Of a DNA stretch of 18,952 nt, positions 1-5,119 are shown piece after piece. The stretch comes from Acidobacteriaceae bacterium (GTDB lineage: Bacteria > Acidobacteriota > Terriglobia > Terriglobales > Acidobacteriaceae): positions 1 to 18,952 of the forward strand of contig PMMJ01000180.1 of NCBI GenBank assembly GCA_003162255.1, read 5' to 3'. Positions within the stretch are counted from its first letter, which is position 1. Each line of letters opens with the position of its first letter. A program made the translations under genes and the position numbers. The notes under the pieces are model-generated. The model worked only from the letters and a program-made list of their open reading frames with translations. It did no database searches and was not told the origin of the DNA.

Positions 1-1153
1 ACAGCGCCGAGCGCCGCGGTTTGGCTGGCAACGCCGCCCACGCACGCGCCAACTCCAGCACGATGCCGCAGCCGGTGGCGTTGTCCATGGCGCCGTTATA
101 AATGTTGTCGCCGGGCATGTCGGGGCGAATGCCGAGATGGTCGTAGTGTGCGGTGTACATTACCCCTTCATTTTTCAGAATTGCATTGGTTCCGGGAAGC
201 ACGGCGATCACGTTGTTCGACTCGAAGGGACGAACCTTGCTGGTCATGTGAGCGGAGAGCCGGACGTGGAGCGGCACCGGTTTGAAGTCGCGCGAGTCCG
301 CGGCGGCCATCATCTTGTCGAGATCCAGCCCTGAGGACGAGAAGAGATTGCGTGCAATGCCTAGCTGGATCCAGGCAGCCGCTTTCAGCTTGGAAGTGCC
401 GTCGAGCTTGAGAAACGACTTTTCGCCGGAGTTGGAATTGCGCACGACTTCCCAGCCATAGCTGGCCATCTCCGTCTTGTGAATGAGAATGGCGCCGACG
501 GCTCCTTTGCGCGCAGCTTCTTCGTATTTGTAGACCCAGCGTCCGTAGTAGGTGAGCGCCTTGCCGTTGAAAAACTTCGGATCGTCCGAGGGCGGCTCGT
601 TGACCAGCATGAGGAGCACTTTGCCTTTGACGTCCACGCCCTTGTAATCGTCCCAGTTATATTCGGGCGCTTCGATGCCGTAACCGACATAGACGATCTC
701 GGCGTCGACCGTGGATTCGGGCTGCTGCGTCTGATCGTAGGCAACGTATTCCTCGAGCGGCTTGAGGTCGAGCGCCGAACCCTTGGCGGGAGCGAGCGTA
801 AAGCGTGTGTCGGCCCCAGGCGTGATTCCGACCAGCGGAACCTTTTGCAGGTAGGAACCGTTGTCGCCGGCGGGTTTCAGCCCATAGAGCGCAAACTGCG
901 CGGCGATATATTCGGCGGCAATGTCGCCTCCGCGCTGTCCGGTGCCGCGCCCCTCAAGAAGATCGTGCGAAAGGAAGCCAACGTGAGTCTCGATATTGTC
1001 GGGACGAATGTTCTGCATGGCGGCGATGGCGGCCGAAGGAAGGTGCGAGCGAACGCGGGATTCGGCATGCGCCTTTGTGGGCTTTTCTTGCGCCGACACT
1101 ACGGCCATCGGAAGCAGAACGGCGGCGAGCGCGGCAATCGTGCGAATCAACAT
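1..1153 (-). CDS. Secreted M28-family zinc metallopeptidase (partial, C-terminus off the window)
   Basis: I read this frame directly from the minus strand. It is open from ATG at 1153 to the window edge (384 residues). The N-terminus MLIRTIAALAAVLLPMAVVSAQ is a clear signal peptide, with probable cleavage after VSA, so the enzyme is exported. A middle segment (about residues 110-260) looks like the protease-associated (PA) insert common in this family. The M28 zinc site follows: HYDHLG with H336 and D338, then MDNATG with D357, the bridging-aspartate position. The sequence ends just before the strand expected to carry the catalytic Glu-Glu pair, so the remaining ligands cannot be checked. Known family role: aminopeptidase or carboxypeptidase acting on peptides in the periplasm or outside the cell. 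A GAGG ribosome site lies 8 nt before the ATG, and a TACAAT -10-like hexamer lies at 1194-1199. It is separated by 177 bp from the next minus-strand gene, so it is probably its own unit. Confidence 0.9.
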   Translation of the reverse strand, partial: MLIRTIAALAAVLLPMAVVSAQEKPTKAHAESRVRSHLPSAAIAAMQNIRPDNIETHVGFLSHDLLEGRGTGQRGGDIAAEYIAAQFALYGLKPAGDNGSYLQKVPLVGITPGADTRFTLAPAKGSALDLKPLEEYVAYDQTQQPESTVDAEIVYVGYGIEAPEYNWDDYKGVDVKGKVLLMLVNEPPSDDPKFFNGKALTYYGRWVYKYEEAARKGAVGAILIHKTEMASYGWEVVRNSNSGEKSFLKLDGTSKLKAAAWIQLGIARNLFSSSGLDLDKMMAAADSRDFKPVPLHVRLSAHMTSKVRPFESNNVIAVLPGTNAILKNEGVMYTAHYDHLGIRPDMPGDNIYNGAMDNATGCGIVLELARAWAALPAKPRRSAL

Positions 1154-1245
1154 GCGGAACACCTCAAGTCTCGTTGTCAACCAAGGTGCCCCGATTGTAA
1201 TGGAAAAAGCGGGAGGGGCGGTGTTACTTGAGCAGTAGCGCGGCC

Positions 1246-1314
1246 GTGGCCGAAGGCCACTGGCAGAATGCTGAGCTACAGTGTCTCTCTTGAGACTTCT
1301 CCCGCGACCGCGGG
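1246..1314. other. Intergenic hairpins between the thioredoxin-like gene and the peptidase gene
   Basis: Two perfect short hairpins lie in this 177-bp gap: GTGGCC/GGCCAC at 1246-1260 and CCCGCG/CGCGGG at 1301-1314. Between them lies a weaker one (GTCTC/GAGAC). On the minus strand neither strong hairpin is followed by a T-run, so neither is a classical terminator for the upstream minus-strand gene. On the plus strand the second is followed by ATTAGTTTTT, but no plus-strand gene ends here. Confidence 0.4.
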
Positions 1315-1330
1315 ATTAGTTTTTCGAGCT

Positions 1331-1879
1331 TCAACCAGCGCGGAAATCGCGGACGTCTTCTCCGGGTTGGAAGATCGGCAGAGGCGGAGTTTGCTGCGCG
1401 GCAGCGAACTGGCGGTTTATGTCCTCCACTTCCTGTTTGACCCATCCGACGCTGGTGATTTCGATCTGGCCGTCTTGTCCGATCAAGAACAAGGTGGGGA
1501 CATTCGTCAGCCCGTAAGCATTCGAGACCGCGTAGCCGTTCGGATCTTCGAGCAGAATGCGGAAAGTGACGCCGTACTCTTTCATAAAATCGGCGGTGTC
1601 GCGCTGGTTGTCCTGCGAGATGCCCACGATCGTGATCTTCTTGCCGCCGTGCGCTCTGTGCAGGCGTTCGAGATAGGGGAACGTGTATTGGCAGACCGGG
1701 CAGGAAACCTTGAAGAAGGCCGCGAGTACTGGTCCTTCCTTAAGAGCAGCTTGCAATGAGAACTTACCGTCGCCTTTGCCGTTAGAGAGGGTGGGCAGGG
1801 AAAAGTCGGGTGCTTTGGTTCCGGCCGGCAATGCAGCCATATCCTTCGGACCTCCGAACAATCGATTGAGCCACTGCAT
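1331..1879 (-). CDS. TlpA/AhpC-TSA-family thioredoxin-fold protein with CPVC motif
   Basis: 182 residues with the thioredoxin-like fold of the TlpA/ResA/AhpC-TSA group. The redox motif is C60-P-V-C63 at the start of the first helix (FFKVSCPVCQYTFPYL), and the conserved cis-proline is P129 in NVPTLF. The spacing matches the family. No signal peptide or lipobox is visible: the N-terminus MQWLNRLFGGPKDM is short and only mildly amphipathic. The protein is therefore probably cytoplasmic or loosely membrane-associated, unlike most TlpA proteins, which are exported. Probable role is thiol-disulfide exchange or peroxide reduction; the substrate cannot be told. GGAG lies 11 nt before the ATG. The stop of mutY is only 18 bp upstream, so the two are likely co-transcribed, which would couple base-oxidation repair with redox defence (inference). 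Confidence 0.88.
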   Translation of the reverse strand: MQWLNRLFGGPKDMAALPAGTKAPDFSLPTLSNGKGDGKFSLQAALKEGPVLAAFFKVSCPVCQYTFPYLERLHRAHGGKKITIVGISQDNQRDTADFMKEYGVTFRILLEDPNGYAVSNAYGLTNVPTLFLIGQDGQIEITSVGWVKQEVEDINRQFAAAQQTPPLPIFQPGEDVRDFRAG

Positions 1880-1897
1880 AAAAGAAATGCCTCCAAT

Positions 1898-2983
1898 TTA
1901 GATGATGCTGCCAGCCTTCAGGATTTTCCGCGTCAAGCCGGTGATGGGGATCTGCGAGATGCGATCGATTGCGATCCATTTACCCTTCACGTCTTTGTGT
2001 GGAAGCGGGGCTGTGCCCCGCAACACATGAACCGTGTAATCGGTGATGGTGATGGTATGGCGGAACGTCCGCCAATGCGCCGACGCTGGCATGGGGCGCG
2101 GCGGTTCGGACGATTGGGGCAGTTCCCACATGCCGGGCATGAGCGAGGCTTTCTTCGGACGCTGCACGAGGCGGATACTACCGTCGCGCTGGTTTAGCTG
2201 GCACCAGATTTCTTTCTTGACCTGACGTCCCTTGCCCAGCGTTGACCTGCCGGGCCGGGCCGCCCGGCGCCCCATTGTTATTGTCCGGTCTGCGCTTTGC
2301 CGCGATTGCCGTGTTGCGCACGACTTTTGAAGTGGGCATTCCGGGCACTTGGGCTCGCGCGGCACGCATACGGTTGCACCGAGTTCCATCATGGCCTGAT
2401 TGAAATCCCCAGGCTGTGAGCTCGCGAGAAGCGCTTGCGCGTGCTGCCAGATTTGCGGCGTGGTTAAATTGATGCCCATCAATCTTTGCAACACACGCTC
2501 CACATTGCCATCGACGACGGCTACGGGTTCGGCAAATGCGATGCTGGCGATGGCGGCGGCAGTGTAACGTCCGATGCCGGGCAGCATCTGAAGCGTTTTG
2601 GAACTCCGCGGAAAGCGGCTGCCGTGCTCTTGCACGAGTTCTTTCGCCGACTGGTGCAACATGCGCGCTCGCCGATAGTAGCCGAGACCGCTCCAGGCGG
2701 CCAGCACGGCCTCTTCGGAAGCCGCGGCGACCGCTTGGACATTCGGGAAACGTTCGAGGAAAATCCTGTAGTGGTCGAGCACGGCGGCTACGCGCGTCTG
2801 CTGCAGCATGATCTCGCTGAGCCAGATGCGGTAGGGATCGCGAGTTTTACGCCAGGGAAGGTCGCGGCGATGCTCGCTGTACCAGCGGAGGAGGTCGCGG
2901 CGGAAACGGGCCACGTCCTTGCCGGAGGCGCTGATCAAGGCCCGAGAACGCGGGTGCGATTCGACGACTATCCTCGGACGCAT
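1898..2983 (-). CDS. mutY: A/G-specific adenine DNA glycosylase MutY
   Basis: 361 residues. MutY removes adenine mispaired with 8-oxoguanine, the first step of base-excision repair of oxidised DNA. The order of parts is complete: catalytic Glu57 in SEIMLQQT, helix-hairpin-helix LPGIGRYTA at 133-142, catalytic Asp158 in VVDGNVERV, then the 4Fe-4S cluster C206-x6-C213-x2-C216-x5-C222. Next come a basic, low-complexity linker (about 225-257) and a NUDIX-like recognition domain (about 258-361, with MPGMWELPQ). I chose the start at 2983 rather than the longer open frame to 3205. Residues upstream of it are non-homologous, pass through an intergenic repeat, and a TACAAT box sits 6 nt before this ATG. 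Two oddities are the GC-rich linker and a palindromic repeat inside the C-terminal domain (separate entry). The gene is followed 18 bp later by a thioredoxin-fold gene and is divergent from the small gene at 3159. Confidence 0.95.
   Translation of the reverse strand: MRPRIVVESHPRSRALISASGKDVARFRRDLLRWYSEHRRDLPWRKTRDPYRIWLSEIMLQQTRVAAVLDHYRIFLERFPNVQAVAAASEEAVLAAWSGLGYYRRARMLHQSAKELVQEHGSRFPRSSKTLQMLPGIGRYTAAAIASIAFAEPVAVVDGNVERVLQRLMGINLTTPQIWQHAQALLASSQPGDFNQAMMELGATVCVPREPKCPECPLQKSCATRQSRQSADRTITMGRRAARPGRSTLGKGRQVKKEIWCQLNQRDGSIRLVQRPKKASLMPGMWELPQSSEPPRPMPASAHWRTFRHTITITDYTVHVLRGTAPLPHKDVKGKWIAIDRISQIPITGLTRKILKAGSII
1996..2027. repeat. Palindromic repeat core inside mutY
   Basis: A perfect hairpin, GCGGGGC-TGT-GCCCCGC (2005-2021), is flanked by TGTGT at 1996-2000 and ACACA at 2023-2027. 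It lies in the coding sequence of the MutY C-terminal domain (residues about 319-330, read as HVLRGTAPLPHK). Composition and flanks resemble the intergenic repeats at 3010-3063 and 10909-10961, so it may be a shortened copy that was kept in frame. Confidence 0.5.
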
Positions 2984-2989
2984 GGCGCG

Positions 2990-2995
2990 ATTGTA
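2990..2995 (-). promoter_or_regulatory. Putative -10 box of mutY, leaderless arrangement
   Basis: The minus strand reads TACAAT followed by 6 nt (CGCGCC) and then the mutY ATG. No Shine-Dalgarno sequence is present. With the usual 6-7 nt from -10 box to start point, transcription would begin at or next to the A of the ATG. The -35 position at 17-bp spacing (CCACCA) is poor, so this rests on the -10 box alone. Confidence 0.35.
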
Positions 2996-3009
2996 CCGTG
3001 CGCTGGCTT

Positions 3010-3063
3010 GTGTGGTGGCGGCGCTTTGCCCCGTCCAAGCGGGGCCGGGCCTGCTTCCACGTG
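3010..3063. repeat. Interspersed palindromic repeat, family A (full copy)
   Basis: Starts GTGTGGTGGCGGCGCTTTGCC and ends in CTGCTTCCACGTG, with terminal inverted ends and an internal CCCCG/CGGGG pair. It aligns over its whole length with the reverse complement of 10909-10961. It sits in the divergent region between mutY and the small gene at 3159. No transposase is nearby, so it is best called a small palindromic intergenic element. Confidence 0.65.
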
Positions 3064-3158
3064 AAGCCAATTGACCACCGGGAGGGAGCCCACGATAATG
3101 ATGAAGCCTGGTGACCGCGACACACGCGTGAACGCAAACTCCAACCGGCAGGATGGAT

Positions 3159-3383
3159 ATGACCGAATTCGACCGCAAGGTGGAAGAGGCTTCCGTGCGC
3201 TTCAATCGTTCGGTAGCGAATATCGCCGAGACTCTGGAGAAAGAGACGGCGGAACTGGTGACGTATCTGAACGACGAGGTTGTGCCCGCGGTGCGAACGC
3301 ATTCCTCGAAGGCGCTGCGAACGGCGGCGGGAAAGCTCTCCGAGTTCGCGGACTATCTGGAAACGCAGCGCAAGGGTTCTTGA
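3159..3383 (+). CDS. Small helical protein of unknown function
   Basis: 74 residues from the ATG at 3159, or 76 if the in-frame ATG at 3153 is used. I prefer 3159 because AGGA lies 5 nt before it, whereas the same bases abut the earlier ATG. I do not recognise a family. The sequence (start MTEFDRKVEEASVRFN) is highly charged and predicted almost wholly helical. Hydrophobic residues recur at heptad-like spacing through ANIAETLEKETAELVTYL and LRTAAGKLSEFADYL, suggesting an amphipathic helical hairpin or short coiled coil. It has no signal peptide, membrane segment or cysteine. It ends 26 bp before the RlpA lipoprotein gene on the same strand, so the two probably share a transcript. A link to the cell envelope is only inferred from that position. 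Confidence 0.68.
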   Translation: MTEFDRKVEEASVRFNRSVANIAETLEKETAELVTYLNDEVVPAVRTHSSKALRTAAGKLSEFADYLETQRKGS

Positions 3384-3409
3384 ACCGCCTTCCTCCCAAC
3401 TGCCCGTCC

Positions 3410-4180
3410 ATGAACGCGCGCCGGTTGCGTTCGTCCGCCGCTTGGCCGGCGTCATGGGTTCTATTCCTTCTGTTGTTGGCCGCGCTTCTGAGCGCTTGTG
3501 GCAAGCACAAGCCTACACAGTCGCAGGTTCCACCGCCGCCGCCGCTTTCGCAGGAAAAACCAATCGAAACTGCGCCGCCCCAGGAAACGCCCGGCGCGAA
3601 CGAGAAAATCGAGGTTCCCGCCGGCGCGAAGCCGATCTTTGAAGAGACCGGCGTGGCGAGCTGGTACGGCGCTCCCTATCACAACCGGCGGGGATCGAAT
3701 GGCGAAGTGTACGACATGAACGCGATGACGGCGGCGCACCTCACTTTGCCGCTGGGCTCGATTGTGCGCATCACGAATTTGAAGACCGGGAATTCGGCGT
3801 TGGTGCGGATCACCGATCGCGGGCCGTTCGTAGTAGGACGCATCGTCGATCTATCGCTGGCCGCCGCGAAGGCGTTAGATGTGTACTTGCCAGGCACTGC
3901 GAAAGTCCGTCTTGAGGTGCTGCAGGCGCCCGTGCCTCTCGATACGGGCGGACGCTGGGCCGTTCAGATCGGCTCCTTCAGCGGGGAGAAGGCGGCCGCT
4001 AAATTAGCGGAACACATGCAGAAGCGATACCAGACGGCCAAAGTCCTGAAGTTTGTCAGCCCGGTGGGAGACTGGTGGGTGCGCGTCCGAGTGCTCGACG
4101 ACGACCGCCAGCGCGCCACTACTCTGGCGCACGAAACGGAAACGGAAGAGGGTGCGGTGTTTCTGGTGCGGCTCGACTGA
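3410..4180 (+). CDS. rlpA: RlpA-family septal-ring lipoprotein (DPBB + SPOR)
   Basis: 256 residues from the ATG at 3410. The N-terminus MNARRLRSSAAWPASW leads into a hydrophobic stretch ending in the lipobox LSAC, so this is a lipoprotein. A proline-rich linker (about 45-80) follows. Next is a double-psi beta-barrel domain, GVASWYGAPYHNRRGSNGE through TAAHLTLPLGS to RITDRGPFVVGRIVDLS. It keeps the Glu, His and Asp positions reported as important in active RlpA lytic transglycosylases. A C-terminal SPOR domain (WAVQIGSFSGEKAAAKLAEH to the end) should bind denuded glycan at division sites. The frame stays open upstream to 3071, but the lipoprotein signal fixes the start near 3410. No good ribosome site precedes it, so translation may be coupled to the small gene ending 26 bp upstream. 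Probable role: peptidoglycan cleavage and daughter-cell separation. Confidence 0.92.
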   Translation: MNARRLRSSAAWPASWVLFLLLLAALLSACGKHKPTQSQVPPPPPLSQEKPIETAPPQETPGANEKIEVPAGAKPIFEETGVASWYGAPYHNRRGSNGEVYDMNAMTAAHLTLPLGSIVRITNLKTGNSALVRITDRGPFVVGRIVDLSLAAAKALDVYLPGTAKVRLEVLQAPVPLDTGGRWAVQIGSFSGEKAAAKLAEHMQKRYQTAKVLKFVSPVGDWWVRVRVLDDDRQRATTLAHETETEEGAVFLVRLD

Positions 4181-4204
4181 GAGCATTTCTTGCGCGCCGC
4201 TGGC

Positions 4205-4241
4205 GAACTGCAGTTCCTCACTTCGCTGGCGATGACAATTC
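4205..4241. repeat. Half copy of repeat family B (CHPERSEGP type)
   Basis: GAACTGCAGTTCCTCACTTC continuing to GCGATGACAATTC closely matches 8101-8138 and one arm of the palindrome at 4727-4808. It lies in the gap between rlpA and the HIT gene. Confidence 0.6.
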
Positions 4242-4362
4242 GTGAAATTGTTCGGCAACCTGCTAAGTTGAGTGTTATTGTTTTTGCGAGAGATATAAGG
4301 AAGACCTATCTCCGGGATTACTTGCCGGGTGATCGCAATTCCAGGCGAGAGGAGATTCACTT

Positions 4363-4704
4363 ATGGCGGATTGTCTATTCTGCCGCATTATTCGCGGCGA
4401 AGTGCCATCCAGAAAAGTCTACGAAGACGAGCACACTTTTGCCTTTGAAGATCTGAACCCGCAAGGGCCGACCCACGTGCTGGTCATTCCGAAAAGACAT
4501 ATTGCTGGCTTGAAGGAAGCAGCGGCGGAAGATGCGGAGCTGGTGGGACGTTGTCATCTGACTGCCGCGCACATTGCACGGGAGCGGTCGATTGAAGATG
4601 GCTACCGCACCGTGCTGAATGTGGGCCCGCGCGCCGGCCAATCGGTTTTTCATCTGCATGTGCACCTGATCGGCGGGCGCTCGCTGCAATGGCCGCCGGG
4701 ATAA
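4363..4704 (+). CDS. HIT-family (HINT-like) nucleotide hydrolase/transferase
   Basis: 113 residues, the normal size for the HINT branch of the histidine-triad superfamily. The N-terminus CLFCRII is typical. The conserved core IPKRHI lies near residue 46, and the active-site triad is H97-L-H99-V-H101 in FHLHVHLIGGR. By analogy with HINT1 the middle histidine (H99) is the nucleophile that takes the nucleotidyl group. Known substrates in the family are purine nucleoside phosphoramidates and aminoacyl-adenylates; the one used here is unknown. AGGAG lies about 8 nt before the ATG, which fixes the start. It is a cytoplasmic protein. The gene stands between two copies of repeat family B, with gaps of about 180 bp on one side and 168 bp on the other, so it is probably transcribed alone. 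Confidence 0.95.
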   Translation: MADCLFCRIIRGEVPSRKVYEDEHTFAFEDLNPQGPTHVLVIPKRHIAGLKEAAAEDAELVGRCHLTAAHIARERSIEDGYRTVLNVGPRAGQSVFHLHVHLIGGRSLQWPPG

Positions 4705-4726
4705 CGTCTTGTCCCATAAACATCGG

Positions 4727-4808
4727 CTGTCATCCTGAGCGAAGCGAAGGATCTGCTGTTGCATGCTGCGATAAGAAAGCAGGTCCCTCGCTTCTCTCAG
4801 GATGACAG
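4727..4808. repeat. Palindromic repeat family B (CHPERSEGP type), full copy
   Basis: The left arm CTGTCATCCTGAGCGAAGCG (4727 on) and the right arm ending CTCTCAGGATGACAG (to 4808) are imperfect inverted repeats around a central GCATGC. The transcript would form a long stem-loop. Sequences of this kind, reading CHPERSEGP when translated, are abundant between genes in many Acidobacteriota and other soil bacteria. It lies 23 bp after the HIT stop codon and may act as a 3' hairpin for that message. Confidence 0.75.
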
Positions 4809-4860
4809 TGTGGATTTATGCGGTCGCACCTCGAAGTGTCCTGACTAACAATCACTGGCT

Positions 4861-4866
4861 TACAAT
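4861..4866 (+). promoter_or_regulatory. Putative -10 box, leaderless arrangement
   Basis: TACAAT followed by 6 nt (CGTTGG) and then the ATG at 4873. The geometry and the bases TACAATCG are the same as before mutY. No Shine-Dalgarno sequence is present. The only -35-like hexamer (CTGACT at 4841) is 14 bp away, which is too short, so support is partial. Confidence 0.35.
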
Positions 4867-4872
4867 CGTTGG

Positions 4873-5073
4873 ATGGCAAACCTGACGTTAGTGTATGGTC
4901 TGCGCCTGCTGCCGTCCGATGAAGTGGCGGAGGTGAGCCCGGCAACGATCAAACTGAAGAATGGGCGGGATGCGCATGTCGCCATGCACATCCTCGAGGG
5001 CGGCAAAGACGAGATCGAGAAGCAACTCAAGACAAGTCTCGCGGCCTTTTTCGACATCTATCCTGAGATATGA
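4873..5073 (+). CDS. Small conserved-looking protein of unknown function
   Basis: 66 residues; I do not recognise the family. The first half looks like beta strands (ANLTLVYGLRLLPS, then EVSPATIKLKNGRDAHVAMHI). The second is a charged helix (GGKDEIEKQLKTSLAAFFDIYPEI). The composition is that of a folded cytoplasmic protein, with no signal peptide, membrane segment or cysteine. No ribosome site is visible; the start directly follows a TACAAT box, as expected of a leaderless message. The stop is 46 bp before the HAMP/PP2C phosphatase gene on the same strand, but a TATAAT box in that gap suggests the phosphatase has its own promoter. Gene reality rests on codon pattern and protein-like composition. 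Confidence 0.6.
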   Translation: MANLTLVYGLRLLPSDEVAEVSPATIKLKNGRDAHVAMHILEGGKDEIEKQLKTSLAAFFDIYPEI

Positions 5074-5090
5074 CGGCGGGCGCGGCGTCC

Positions 5091-5096
5091 TATAAT
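5091..5096 (+). promoter_or_regulatory. Putative -10 box of the PP2C phosphatase gene
   Basis: A perfect TATAAT lies 23 nt before the ATG at 5120. The -35 region is not convincing (TATGAC at 16-bp spacing is the best fit), so this is a candidate only. Confidence 0.35.
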
Positions 5097-5119
5097 CAGG
5101 CGGCGAATCGGGCAATAGG

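Noticed and set aside
479..1231. 250-residue plus-strand open frame at the left edge
   Set aside because: It is antisense to the M28 peptidase, whose signal peptide and zinc motifs are clear on the minus strand.
1301..1325. Terminator formed by CCCGCG/CGCGGG followed by ATTAGTTTTT
   Set aside because: The T-run follows on the plus strand, where no gene ends; on the minus strand, where genes are, the hairpin lacks a T-run.
2486..3064. 192-residue plus-strand open frame opposite mutY
   Set aside because: It is a shadow of mutY, which has all catalytic and cluster residues on the minus strand.
2984..3205. 74-residue N-terminal extension of mutY
   Set aside because: It passes through the palindromic repeat and has no similarity to MutY; the start at 2983 gives normal family length.
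3071..3409. N-terminal extension of rlpA to an upstream ATG
   Set aside because: The extension overlaps the small gene in another frame, is low-complexity Arg/Gly-rich, and would place the lipoprotein signal in mid-protein.
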